This document shows, in pieces, positions 25,850 through 35,124 of a stretch of DNA of 64,000 bases. Each line of letters begins with the position of its first letter. The stretch's first letter is position 1. A program made the position numbers and the translations under genes. Origin of the DNA: Barnesiella sp. WM24 (GTDB taxonomy: Bacteria; Bacteroidota; Bacteroidia; Bacteroidales; Muribaculaceae); assembly GCF_004570975.1 (NCBI RefSeq), contig NZ_SPPC01000003.1:1-64000 (forward strand). The letters run 5' to 3'. A model generated the notes under the pieces. It did not search any database. It worked only from the letters and a program-made list of their open reading frames with translations, and was not told the DNA's origin.

Positions 25850-27149
25850 ATTACCTATGGCTTCAATATCTTCCCGCAAGGGATTGCTTGCGATTTCTCC
25901 TATTCTTGTGTTTCTGGTGTTTTATGTAGTCGTGTCAGTTATTGTCAACGATTTTTATAAGATGCCTCTTGCAGTCGCGCTCCTTATGGCTTCGGCTTGG
26001 GGAGTGGTCATATTACGCGGTAAGCCGCTTGCCCGGCGTGTCGATATATTCAGCCGTGAGGCAGGTTCGTCGGGGGTGATGTATATGATATGGATTTTCC
26101 TGCTTGCCGGCGCTTTTGCGGCTCTTGCCAAGGAGATAGGGTCGGTTGAGGCTACGGTTAACCTGGCATTGAAATGGTTGCCGGGGGAGATGCTTATCCC
26201 GGGACTGTTTCTTGCGTCATGTTTCATCTCGCTCGCGATAGGCACCTCTGTGGGCACTGTCGTCGCGCTGACGCCTCTTGCCGTGGAGCTTGCCCAGACT
26301 GAAGCCGGTTCCGTGCCGTTTTTTGTCGCCGTTGTGCTTGGCGGTGCTTTCTTCGGTGATAATCTCTCATTTATTTCCGACACGACCATAGCGGCTACCC
26401 GCACCCAGGGATGTAAGATGAATGACAAGTTCAAGGCTAATCTATGGATTGTGCTTCCTGCCGCACTTGCGTCACTTGTGTTTTATATCATTCTCGGTGC
26501 GAAAGTTCCGGAGACTGAGATTTCAGAGGTCGGCAATCCCTGGCTTGTGCTTCCTTATCTTATTATCATTGCCACAGCCATAGCCGGTATAAATGTAACG
26601 GTGGTGCTTTCCATCGGCATAGTCGCCACCCTTTTAATCGCCGTGTCTTCAGGCTATGACCTGTTGCAGTTGTTTGGGTTCATGGGCGCGGGAATCGATT
26701 CGGTCGGAAATCTGGTGATTGTGACATTGCTTGCGGCCGGGATGCTCGGGCTGATAAAGGCTGCCGGTGGAATCGACTATATTCTGCAGGTCCTTACACG
26801 ACGCATCAACGGAGCGAGGGGAGCTATGGCAAGCATAGCGTTTCTTGTCAGCATCGTTAATCTGTGTACGGCAAACAATACTGTCGCCATTCTTACCGTA
26901 GGGTCGCTGGCGAAGGAGATATCCGATCGTTTTGGCATTGACCCCCGTAAGGCGGCATCGGTTCTTGACACATGTTCATGTATAGTGCAGAGTCTTATCC
27001 CTTACGGAGCGCAGACTCTTCTTGCTACCGGGCTTGCCGGAATATCTCCGGCGGCTCCGTGGGGTTACATGTATTACTCATGGTCGCTTATTGTCGCTGT
27101 GGCGTTGTCAATTATCTTCCGTTATCCTCGTCGTCTAAACCGCCGGTAG
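25842..27149 (+). CDS. NhaC-family Na+/H+ antiporter
   Basis: The polytopic membrane protein (435 aa from the chosen start) has about eleven hydrophobic segments. SLAIGTSVGTVVALTPLAVE, FFGDNLSFISDTTIAATRTQ and NNTVAILTVG match the NhaC family core, which exchanges Na+ or organic acids with protons. I chose ATG 25842 because the ATGACTGA overlap with rlmH suggests coupling; an upstream in-frame ATG at 25824 is possible. The exact ion or substrate is not determined by sequence. Confidence 0.9.
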   Translation: MTELPMASISSRKGLLAISPILVFLVFYVVVSVIVNDFYKMPLAVALLMASAWGVVILRGKPLARRVDIFSREAGSSGVMYMIWIFLLAGAFAALAKEIGSVEATVNLALKWLPGEMLIPGLFLASCFISLAIGTSVGTVVALTPLAVELAQTEAGSVPFFVAVVLGGAFFGDNLSFISDTTIAATRTQGCKMNDKFKANLWIVLPAALASLVFYIILGAKVPETEISEVGNPWLVLPYLIIIATAIAGINVTVVLSIGIVATLLIAVSSGYDLLQLFGFMGAGIDSVGNLVIVTLLAAGMLGLIKAAGGIDYILQVLTRRINGARGAMASIAFLVSIVNLCTANNTVAILTVGSLAKEISDRFGIDPRKAASVLDTCSCIVQSLIPYGAQTLLATGLAGISPAAPWGYMYYSWSLIVAVALSIIFRYPRRLNRR

Positions 27150-27175
27150 GGAGTGAGTTTACAGCTTAAAAACAG

Positions 27176-27207
27176 AAGTGGCAGCACCAAAACCGGGGCT
27201 GCCACTT
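27176..27207. terminator. Bidirectional terminator between the NhaC gene and gdhA
   Basis: AAGTGGCAGC (27176-27185) pairs with GCTGCCACTT (27198-27207) with a 12-nt loop. It lies between two convergent genes and probably serves both. Confidence 0.75.
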
Positions 27208-27230
27208 ATATTATTATATGGTGCCTATGA

Positions 27231-28562
27231 TTAGAGCACGCCTTGTGCCATCATCGCGCGAGCGACTTTCATAAAGCCGGCGACATTGGCTCCCTTCACA
27301 TAGTTGATAAAGTCACCTTCTTTACCATATTTCTCACACTGTCCGTGGATGTTTGCCATGATGTCCTTGAGCTTCTGGTCAACCTCTTCAGCGCTCCAAG
27401 AGAGCTTCTGTGAGTTCTGAGCCATCTCAAGTCCTGATACTGACACACCGCCTGCATTTGCAGCTTTTCCGGGTGCATAGAGAATCTTGGCGTTAAGGAA
27501 TTCCTTGATTGCTTCCGGGGTAGAAGGCATGTTTGCTCCTTCGCTGACTGCGATACATCCGTTGGCAAGGAGTGTGCGGGCGTCGTCACCGTCAAGCTCA
27601 TTCTGGGTAGCCGACGGCATTGCGATGTCACACTTGTAAACCCAGGGACGTCCGCCCTCTACATATTCGCAGCCATACTCTTCAGCAAACTCACGGATGC
27701 GTCCGCGATACTCGTTCTTGAGCTTGAAGATATAGTCAAGCTGCTCCGAGGTGATGCCTTCCGGCACGTAGATGCAGCCATCGGAGTCGCTCATGGTGAT
27801 TACCTTTGCTCCGAGTTCAAGAAGCTTCTTTGCAGTATAGGTCGCCACGTTACCTGAGCCGGAGATTGCCACTACCTTGTCCTTGATGTCGATGCCCTTG
27901 GTCTTCAGCATATTGAGCAGGAAGTAAACATTGCCGTAGCCGGTTGCCTCGGGGCGGATGAGTGAACCGCCGAATTCAAGACCCTTTCCGGTGAAAGTTC
28001 CGGTAAATTCGCGTGCCATCTTCTTATACATTCCATACATGTAGCCTACTTCGCGTCCGCCTACACCTATGTCACCTGCGGGAACGTCGGTGTCAGGACC
28101 GATGTGACGCCACAACTCGGCTATGAACGCCTGGCAGAAGCGCATTACCTCCATGTCGCTCTTTCCGCGCGGAGAGAAGTCGCTACCGCCCTTTCCTCCA
28201 CCCATCGGAAGGGTGGTGAGGGAGTTTTTGAATGTCTGCTCGAATGCGAGGAATTTTAATATAGACTGGTTTACCGAAGAGTGGAAACGGATACCTCCCT
28301 TGTACGGACCGATGGCATTGTTGTGCTGGATGCGGTAGCCCATGTTGTTCTGTACCTTACCCTTGTCATCGACCCAGGATACGCGGAATGAGAATATACG
28401 GTCGGGCAGACAAAGACGTTCGATGAGGTTGTAGCGTTCAAACTCGGGGTGCTTGTTATATTCATCCTCGATGGTGGTGATTACCTCTTCTACTGCCTGA
28501 AGATACTCGGGTTCGTTGGGGAAGCGACGTTTCAAGTCGTCCAATACTTCGGTTGCTTTCAT
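27231..28562 (-). CDS. gdhA: Glutamate dehydrogenase
   Basis: This enzyme reversibly aminates 2-oxoglutarate with ammonia. The hexameric 443-residue type is seen, with K88 (GPYKGGIRF), K112 and catalytic K124 (LPMGGGKGGSDFSPRGKSD) and a Rossmann domain with VAISGSGNVATYTAKKLLEL. Length and GGGKGGSDF resemble the NADP-type enzymes. It is monocistronic with its own promoter and terminator. In the same genome as urease it is a plausible sink for urea-derived ammonia (inference). Confidence 0.96.
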   Translation of the reverse strand: MKATEVLDDLKRRFPNEPEYLQAVEEVITTIEDEYNKHPEFERYNLIERLCLPDRIFSFRVSWVDDKGKVQNNMGYRIQHNNAIGPYKGGIRFHSSVNQSILKFLAFEQTFKNSLTTLPMGGGKGGSDFSPRGKSDMEVMRFCQAFIAELWRHIGPDTDVPAGDIGVGGREVGYMYGMYKKMAREFTGTFTGKGLEFGGSLIRPEATGYGNVYFLLNMLKTKGIDIKDKVVAISGSGNVATYTAKKLLELGAKVITMSDSDGCIYVPEGITSEQLDYIFKLKNEYRGRIREFAEEYGCEYVEGGRPWVYKCDIAMPSATQNELDGDDARTLLANGCIAVSEGANMPSTPEAIKEFLNAKILYAPGKAANAGGVSVSGLEMAQNSQKLSWSAEEVDQKLKDIMANIHGQCEKYGKEGDFINYVKGANVAGFMKVARAMMAQGVL

Positions 28563-28594
28563 TTTTTATTGATTGAAATTAATATGATTTTATG

Positions 28595-28629
28595 ATTTTG
28601 CGACAAAGTTACAATGTTTTTCGCAAAAT
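28595..28629 (-). promoter_or_regulatory. gdhA promoter with flanking inverted repeat
   Basis: The minus-strand -7 box TAACTTTG is at 28611-28604. ATTTTGCG (28595-28602) and CGCAAAAT (28622-28629) are perfect inverted repeats bracketing it. The repeats could be an operator controlling gdhA, for example in nitrogen control (inference). Confidence 0.45.
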
Positions 28630-28673
28630 ACATAACATTTTTCAATCTTTTTGCGCTTTTTGGTCGCATTTAG

Positions 28674-31643
28674 CTATTTTATCGCGTCATAGACAGCATC
28701 CATGATAGTCGGTCGTATATTAAGGCGGGTGAACGCGCTGTTATCGCGTGTAGGGTGTACGCGATTGCTTAAAAATATATATATCAGTTCATTTTTAGGG
28801 TCAACCCATATGCATGTGCCGGTAAATCCTATATGACCGAATGTCGACGGGTCGGCTGATTTTGATGTCGGCGTCTTGTCGGGATTTTCTGTGTCGGGAC
28901 CGTCAAAACCGAGTTTTCTGCGCGACTTGGAGCTTTTGGTGCCGATAAACGTGTTGACTGTTGCCGGCGAGATGATTTGCCGTCCGGCGTAGCTGCCTCC
29001 GTTAAGCCACATCTGACAGAGGCGCGCAAGGTCACCGGCTGTGGAGAAGAGTCCGGCATTGCCCTGTACACCTCCTGAAAAGGCGGCAAGTTCGTCGTGG
29101 ACATAACCTTTTATAGACTGTTTTCTCATGAATTTGTCATTTTCGGTGGAGGCTATGTTTGCGGCCTTGAATCGTGACAGCGGGCGGTAGAGCGTATGTG
29201 TCGCGCCAAGAGGGCGGAATATGCCTTCTTCAACAAATGTGTCATGGGGTTGTCCGCTGACGTTCTGTTCCATATCCATGAGCAACGCGAAATTGAGATC
29301 GGAATACAGATAGTTTTTGTTTGCTCGGGGGTTAACGGCGTAAATCTGCTCCATGATGGAGTCGACTGTGGCGTCACTTACATAGATTCCTTCGGCGACC
29401 GGCTTGTCAAATCCGGCTGAAGCGGTCTTGGACACGATGTCGGTGCGTAGCCTGGCATTGCGGTTGGCATACACGCCTTTGCCTATTTTCAGCGTGTTGT
29501 CGCCTTTCGGACGATAGGCAATGAGCTTGCCTGTGTAAGATGCGGTGTCCATCATGAACTTAGACAGGTTGATAGCCGCCGGCAATCCGCTTTCGTGCAG
29601 CAGCAATTGCTTCACGGTGATGTTGTCTTTGCCCCGGTTTTTGAGCTCCGGGATGTATTTGCTTACCGGGTCGTCAAGGCGGTATAGGCTCTCGTCATAT
29701 GCAAGCATCAGGCCGGAAAGTGTGCCGGCAATCTTGCTTACAGAGGCGAGGTCGTAGAGGGTGGAGTCATTTACCTTATGAGTCTTTGTCTGGTCGGTGT
29801 ATCCGTAATTCTTGTCGATTATTATGTCGCCTGACTTTGCAACGAGCACCTGACATCCCGGGAAGGCTCCCGTACGGAGTCCGGTGTTTACGAGAGAGTC
29901 TATTACCCTGTCTACGTCAGGGTCAAGACCTGAGGCTGCCGGACTGCTGTATCCGAGGCGCGTTTTCATTAGGCCGACACACTTTCCGAGAGGTGCCACT
30001 CCCTTCACGTTGACCGGCAGCGAGCCGTTTACGCGTATGCCTCCAAACACGGCTTGCGCTCCATACTCCTGGATGAGCGGGGTGTTGTCGCCGGCAAGTA
30101 TTACCGATGATGATTTCAGCGGTGCAAACGCCGACAGCTTATAAGGATTCATGAAAAATACGGTCACAAGGCTGCCGCAATCTTCCAGTTGTCGCAGTGT
30201 TTCCACCGATGCCGCCTTATTGTTGTAAACCCCGGCAATCACAATGTCGCTTGATTTAATCGCCTTTAGTTGGGCGGGGGTAAGTGATGCCGATGAGCTG
30301 TAACATTTTGCATCGGCATATTTCAGGCAGTATCTTGAAAAGTTATTGTCGCTTCCTTCTCCTATGTTGACTATCGAGATTTTTTTATTATATGTGTCGC
30401 CTATCGGCAGGAGTCCGTCCTTGTTTTCAAGGCAGGTAATCATTGCGGCAGCGAGGCGGCGGTTGACTGCGTCGGCTTCAGGTGAGTTCAACTGTTTTTT
30501 CAAAGAGGCGCTGCTTACAGGGCGGTAGCCGGTAGACAGGCCGAGCGCATATTTGTAGGCAAGCATCTTCTTGCATCGGGTTTCAATGACCGACTTCGGG
30601 ATTGTACCGTTTTCTACCGCCGCGATTACCGCCACGATGTCGCCGCGCGGTGCAGCCGATTCGAGCAGAACGTCGGCGCCCGCCTTTAGAGCCGATACAC
30701 AGTTGTTTTCTGTGCCTGACGACGCTCCCTTCATCGCGAGTCCGTCGGTCCACACAAGACCGTCAAATCCGATTTCCTCTTTTAGCAGTCCGGTGGTGGC
30801 TTTGTAAGAGAGGGATGTCGGAGTCCCTGACGGGTCGATTGCGGGTACGTTAAGATGAGCGACCATTATTCCTGACAATCCGGCATTCACAAAGCTGCGA
30901 AACGGAAGCAGGTCTATCTCGTCAAGCTGTTGGCGGGAGTGGTCGACTGTCGGCAGCTCTTTGTGGGAATCTTTGCTTGTGTCTCCATGACCCGGAAAGT
31001 GCTTGCCTACAGCCATGACGCCGCCATCCTCAAGCCCCCGGGAATAGGCGGTGCCGAGTCTCGCCACACGCTGCGGGTCTTCTCCGAATGACCTGTAGCC
31101 GATGACCGGATTGGACGGATTGGAGTTGACATCAAGCACCGGCGCGAAATTGACATTTATGCCAAGCAGGCGACATTCGCGCGCTACCTCCCTGCCATAC
31201 CGGTAAAGAAGCTCTTCGTCTTCGATGGCGCCGAGCCCCATGTTGTAGGGGAAGCGCGTTGTTCCGGTGACGCGCATTGCCGGTCCCCACTCGCCGTCAA
31301 GGGTCATTATGAGTGGCACGGCGGCGATTGACTGAGCGTAGTCGGTGAGTTGGGCATACTGCTCTATTGTGCCTTTGCTGAACAACAGTCCGCCTACACC
31401 GAGATTTTTTACATATGCGGCAATAGTCTGTTTCGCGGAGGTCACATTGGCGGGGTTTACCTTGGGGACAAACAACTGGGCTACGCGCTGGCGCATGGTC
31501 AGCGTTTCATACACCGAATCGACCCATTGCCGGCAACGGTCGGTCTTCGTCAGGTCATTTATCGATGTGGCGGCATTTGCCGAAATCAGCATGGCTCCGA
31601 TGTACAGAGCCATGAATATAAGTGAGAATGTCTTTTTCATCAT
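28674..31643 (-). CDS. GH3 beta-N-acetylhexosaminidase fused to a serine beta-lactamase-like domain
   Basis: The 989-residue protein has a signal peptide (ending ISANA). The GH3 domain (about 35-375) carries the NagZ signature KHFPGHGDTSKDSH (214-227, with the H acid/base) and nucleophile D300 (VWTDGLAMKG). A GH3 C-terminal domain follows (about 390-560). The last about 420 residues form a serine hydrolase of the class C beta-lactamase/esterase type with S634-V-S-K637 and Y780-S-D. It probably releases GlcNAc from muropeptides or chitobiose-like glycans, and the second domain may act on a peptide or ester. The architecture is known in Bacteroidetes. It lies 25 bp behind the 5'-nucleotidase gene. 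Confidence 0.92.
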   Translation of the reverse strand: MMKKTFSLIFMALYIGAMLISANAATSINDLTKTDRCRQWVDSVYETLTMRQRVAQLFVPKVNPANVTSAKQTIAAYVKNLGVGGLLFSKGTIEQYAQLTDYAQSIAAVPLIMTLDGEWGPAMRVTGTTRFPYNMGLGAIEDEELLYRYGREVARECRLLGINVNFAPVLDVNSNPSNPVIGYRSFGEDPQRVARLGTAYSRGLEDGGVMAVGKHFPGHGDTSKDSHKELPTVDHSRQQLDEIDLLPFRSFVNAGLSGIMVAHLNVPAIDPSGTPTSLSYKATTGLLKEEIGFDGLVWTDGLAMKGASSGTENNCVSALKAGADVLLESAAPRGDIVAVIAAVENGTIPKSVIETRCKKMLAYKYALGLSTGYRPVSSASLKKQLNSPEADAVNRRLAAAMITCLENKDGLLPIGDTYNKKISIVNIGEGSDNNFSRYCLKYADAKCYSSSASLTPAQLKAIKSSDIVIAGVYNNKAASVETLRQLEDCGSLVTVFFMNPYKLSAFAPLKSSSVILAGDNTPLIQEYGAQAVFGGIRVNGSLPVNVKGVAPLGKCVGLMKTRLGYSSPAASGLDPDVDRVIDSLVNTGLRTGAFPGCQVLVAKSGDIIIDKNYGYTDQTKTHKVNDSTLYDLASVSKIAGTLSGLMLAYDESLYRLDDPVSKYIPELKNRGKDNITVKQLLLHESGLPAAINLSKFMMDTASYTGKLIAYRPKGDNTLKIGKGVYANRNARLRTDIVSKTASAGFDKPVAEGIYVSDATVDSIMEQIYAVNPRANKNYLYSDLNFALLMDMEQNVSGQPHDTFVEEGIFRPLGATHTLYRPLSRFKAANIASTENDKFMRKQSIKGYVHDELAAFSGGVQGNAGLFSTAGDLARLCQMWLNGGSYAGRQIISPATVNTFIGTKSSKSRRKLGFDGPDTENPDKTPTSKSADPSTFGHIGFTGTCIWVDPKNELIYIFLSNRVHPTRDNSAFTRLNIRPTIMDAVYDAIK

Positions 31644-31668
31644 GTAAATGTTTTATCAGGCTTGTTAA

Positions 31669-33123
31669 TCACATGCGCCGTGAGTTGTCGTCATATTTTA
31701 TCGGTTTGCCCCGGAGACGCTCGATATATTCAATCATAGTCTCGTCAAGACGCGCTTTGCTGCGCGTGATAATCTTGCCTCTTGTGAGGGGGTCCATATA
31801 ATCGCCGCCATTGGCGAGATAATCGATGGTTATTATGGTATAGGTGCTGTCGGGATTGATTGACTTCGGATCAAATCCGGAGCTTAGTCCGTCGCCTCCG
31901 CGTCGTGCCATGACGTCAAACGCTTCTTTCAGGTCATTGCCTTTGATTTCCATCACCACCAGCTTGTTGTCAAAGGGCAGCATTGTCATGATTGTCTCCT
32001 TCGTTATGTGACCGGCGGGCAGACTGCGGCGTATGCCGCCCTTGTTGACAATCGCCACGTCGACAGGTGAGGCACACAGTTCCTGCCCCATGTCACGCAT
32101 GACATCGGCAACCCAGTTGACAAGTATCTGGCTGCCTGCGGGAAATTCCTGCGCCGACTTTCCGATCTTGCGGCTTTTTAACGAGTCTACGCTTGTGCGG
32201 TATCTTGACAGCAGCGCGGCTGCTTCCGGGTCGATGCGATTGTCAAGACGCTTGTTGACCGGGATAAGGCTGTAGGTTGACGCGAGGGTGGGGAGGTCGA
32301 CGGTTATTTTCCCGAGATTCACTCCGCGGCTTCCGGTCTGTGCGACAATTACTGTGTCGCCTTTGGCATTTGCAACTTTCCACGCGAGAGCATCGGGGGC
32401 GTCAGGGTCGACTGTCGTGTGGGAGTGTCCGCCTATGATTATGTCTATGTCCTTAGAGTTGCAGGCTATGTCCAGGTCGCTTGGTGTGGGCGGATTTGCC
32501 GAGTCATATCCTACATGGGTAAGGGCGATGACCATATCGGTGTGTTTGACATTCTTTAGATACCATGCGAGCGAGTTGGCTGCCTCTATTCCGTCAAGAT
32601 ATCTGACACCTTCAGCATTGTCGTCGGCAATCATGCCCTTAGGGTCAAGATTTATGGCTAAAAAGCCTATTTTCCTGTCGCCGAAGCTGCTGATTGTATA
32701 TGGTTCAAATATGCTGTCAAGCGCAGTCCCGCGCAGGTCATAGTTGGATGTAATCTTCTTTGCATTAAGCTGCGACCATTCACGGGCAAGTTCTTCAACC
32801 CCGTTGTCAAACTCGTGGTTGCCGAGTATCTGGATGTCATATCCGAGATTGTTCATCATGACACGTTCTGCCTCGCCGCGAAAAAGCGTATAATATAATG
32901 TGCCTTGCACGGCGTCGCCGCAGTCAATCAGAAGCACGTTTGGCTCCACATCCCGGATGCTGTCGACAAGCACTTTGCGCCGCAATATGCCACCTTCGTT
33001 TTTATCATTGGGGTCAAGCTGGCTGTGGGTGTCGTTGGTGTGCAGGATTACGAGCCTGTCGGCTAATGATGTAGCCGGCAGAAGAGTCGCGGCTGAAATG
33101 ATTATGATGTTTTTTAGATTCAT
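31669..33123 (-). CDS. Periplasmic 5'-nucleotidase/metallophosphatase (UshA-like)
   Basis: The 484-residue protein has a signal peptide ending TSLAD. The N-terminal metallophosphoesterase domain has ILHTNDTHSQ (D31, H33), IDCGDAVQG, LGNHEFDNG and IGGHSHT, the metal ligands of the family. The C-terminal nucleotide-recognition domain includes VAIVNKGGIRRSLPAG and LPFDNKLVVMEIKG. It should remove phosphate from nucleotides to salvage nucleosides and phosphate outside the cytoplasm. The next gene on the strand is the GH3 fusion. Confidence 0.93.
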   Translation of the reverse strand: MNLKNIIIISAATLLPATSLADRLVILHTNDTHSQLDPNDKNEGGILRRKVLVDSIRDVEPNVLLIDCGDAVQGTLYYTLFRGEAERVMMNNLGYDIQILGNHEFDNGVEELAREWSQLNAKKITSNYDLRGTALDSIFEPYTISSFGDRKIGFLAINLDPKGMIADDNAEGVRYLDGIEAANSLAWYLKNVKHTDMVIALTHVGYDSANPPTPSDLDIACNSKDIDIIIGGHSHTTVDPDAPDALAWKVANAKGDTVIVAQTGSRGVNLGKITVDLPTLASTYSLIPVNKRLDNRIDPEAAALLSRYRTSVDSLKSRKIGKSAQEFPAGSQILVNWVADVMRDMGQELCASPVDVAIVNKGGIRRSLPAGHITKETIMTMLPFDNKLVVMEIKGNDLKEAFDVMARRGGDGLSSGFDPKSINPDSTYTIITIDYLANGGDYMDPLTRGKIITRSKARLDETMIEYIERLRGKPIKYDDNSRRM

Positions 33124-33458
33124 TTTTGATGACTTGGATGATTTCTTTCTACGAAAGTACAGATTTTTGATGAATTATACAAGGTAACTTGCTCGTTTCA
33201 TTCTCTCGTAAATTTACCAAAGGGCTGCGCAAAAAAATGCGCGGCCCTTTGTGTGTGTTTACGTAGTGGTTTGCCATGTCTTGGAGGCTGACACTCGAAC
33301 CCGGCATCCGGCATTGACAACGTTGCCCTGAACACAAACCTTGCACCGGCAATCAACCACGTTGTCAACCCTTACAGCTATGCGGCTGATGGATGCAGAC
33401 ATAATAAAAAGGAGCTGTGCATTTGCACAGCTCCTTTTTATTGGTATGGGAAAACTTT
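33124..33458. other. Structured intergenic stretch without a recognised gene
   Basis: These 335 bases separate two minus-strand genes. They hold a hairpin AAAGGGCtGCGCA / TGCGCgGCCCTTT (33219-33250, one mismatch), a long-range 10-bp inverted repeat TTGACAACGT (33314-33323) / ACGTTGTCAA (33359-33368), and a terminator (33406-33439). Short frames on both strands (for example 33394-33251 minus, 47 codons) show nothing recognisable. A small RNA or gene remnant is possible; no family was identified. Confidence 0.45.
33406..33439. terminator. Strong bidirectional terminator after the TPR gene
   Basis: AAAAAGGAGCTGTGC (33406-33420) pairs perfectly with GCACAGCTCCTTTTT (33425-33439), a 15-bp stem with a 4-nt loop and U-runs on either strand. 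It lies 20 bp after the TPR stop codon. Confidence 0.9.
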
Positions 33459-35066
33459 TTACTTCATCTTGTCGATATAGTCGCGGAGAGCCTGGTTGGT
33501 CGGATCAAGCTCATATACCTTCTCATAGTACATCTTTGCGGTAGGTATGTCCTTCTGAGAGATGTAATATGATGCAATCTGGCTGTATGCCTCGTTGTAC
33601 ATGTCAGCACGTTTTGTCTTGTTTTCGGGATCCTTGTCAAGAAGTGCCACTACCTGCTGGTAGGTTGCCTCCATCTCTTCAGAGGGTTTGTTGTCATACT
33701 TCACAAGCATCATGCGCGCTTTGTTTCGCACAGGTATAGGATTGTCGGGCACCTTTGCGATAACCTGTTCGATAGTCTCGATTGCTTTTGCGATCGCTGC
33801 CTGCTTTTCGGGAGAACCTTCTTCCGATGTTGCGGCTACGTTCTGGTAACGGCTTGAAAGGGTCACAAGGTCATTGGTCACATAGTCACCCTTGTCGATG
33901 AAGTTCTGGAATACTTCAAGAGCCTTCTTGTAATTCTTTGCTCCGCTGTAAGCCGAGCTGAGTGCCTTGTAAAGGTCAAGCTTGTCAGGGTTTACCTCAA
34001 TCGCTTTTTCATACTCGAAGATTGCAAGTGAGTCCTTGCCAAGTTCCTGGAGCACTTCTGCGTAAGTAGAGTAGTCATTGGAAGTGAACTTTGCATTCTT
34101 GAGCGCGAAAAGGCTCTTTGCAGCAGCCTCGGCACCTGCATAATCCTTCATCGCAGCCTTGTCAAGAAACGCGATGCGCTGTAGCTGAAGGTTGTTGGGG
34201 TCAGAAGCAAGAAGGCGGTTGGCTATTTCAAGGCTCTGCTCATAGTGCTGTCCGTAGTAGAGTAGCACTGAGTAGCGCACTTCGTCTTCTACAAAGTGGT
34301 TGGGGTTGTTGATATAGTCGCCGTAAGCGGCAGCCGCTTTTGACCACTGGTCGTTTTCATAATATTTCTCGGCGAGTTCGCGCTGTCCAAGAGCTGAGCT
34401 GGGGTTTTCCTGAAGAAGTTCCTGGAGCTTTGCGATAGCATAGTCGGGATTCACGTTGAAATAAGCGTTGGCATATTTTACATACGCTTCAGGCAGACCT
34501 TTAGAGTAAAGAATTGCATTCTCATAGTTGGCTGCTGCGTCGCCCCATTCTTTCACAGCCGCCTTGCGGTCACCGCGAAGTACAAAGATTGACGGATCCT
34601 TTTTGTCAGCCTTGATAGCCTGAGCGTCATACTTCTCAATCTCCTTGGCATACTTTACCGGGTCAGCATTGAAATAAGCGCGACCTATCGCAGAAAACAC
34701 ACCGGCATCCTTTTTGTTAACCTTCTTTGCTTCATCAAAGTAATTTTCAGCTTCCTTGACATTGCCGTTCATAAGAGCGACTTCGCCAAGTCCCACCTTG
34801 TTATAAGCGTTGTCGGGATTAGCAGCAAGACCCTTCTCGAAATTTGCCTTTGCCGCAGCAAGATCCTTTTCGTGAATAGCGATGGCACCGAGATAGTAGT
34901 AAGCTACCGCTTTGTCGGTTGATGCATCGTTAAGATTGCGCTCAAGGAGAGTCTTGGCGTTGGCAAACTGGTCGGCCTTGAAATACTCGACTCCATCCTT
35001 ATATCCCTGAGCTGAAGCTGTCAACGCTCCTGCAAGGCAAAGGGATAATAAAAACTTAAATTTCAT
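33459..35066 (-). CDS. Secreted tetratricopeptide-repeat protein
   Basis: The 535-residue protein has a signal peptide (cleavage near TASAQ) followed by about a dozen TPR units, for example AYYYLGAIAIHEKDLAAAKA and AYNKVGLGEVALMNGNVKEA. The repeats fill nearly the whole length. It is therefore a helical scaffold in the periplasm. It follows the PstS-like lipoprotein and the small membrane protein in one direction, an association also met in other Bacteroidales next to TonB/ExbBD-type genes, which are absent here. Partners are unknown. Confidence 0.88.
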   Translation of the reverse strand: MKFKFLLSLCLAGALTASAQGYKDGVEYFKADQFANAKTLLERNLNDASTDKAVAYYYLGAIAIHEKDLAAAKANFEKGLAANPDNAYNKVGLGEVALMNGNVKEAENYFDEAKKVNKKDAGVFSAIGRAYFNADPVKYAKEIEKYDAQAIKADKKDPSIFVLRGDRKAAVKEWGDAAANYENAILYSKGLPEAYVKYANAYFNVNPDYAIAKLQELLQENPSSALGQRELAEKYYENDQWSKAAAAYGDYINNPNHFVEDEVRYSVLLYYGQHYEQSLEIANRLLASDPNNLQLQRIAFLDKAAMKDYAGAEAAAKSLFALKNAKFTSNDYSTYAEVLQELGKDSLAIFEYEKAIEVNPDKLDLYKALSSAYSGAKNYKKALEVFQNFIDKGDYVTNDLVTLSSRYQNVAATSEEGSPEKQAAIAKAIETIEQVIAKVPDNPIPVRNKARMMLVKYDNKPSEEMEATYQQVVALLDKDPENKTKRADMYNEAYSQIASYYISQKDIPTAKMYYEKVYELDPTNQALRDYIDKMK

Positions 35067-35124
35067 GTTTTTAAACCTGTTTTGTTATTAATATACTTAT
35101 TTGATTGTTTTTGCTTTTTATAGT

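Noticed and set aside
33286-33340. GGGTTCGAG on the minus strand, like the T-loop of a tRNA
   Set aside because: The flanking bases do not form a 5-bp T-stem, and no acceptor, D or anticodon arm could be drawn around it.
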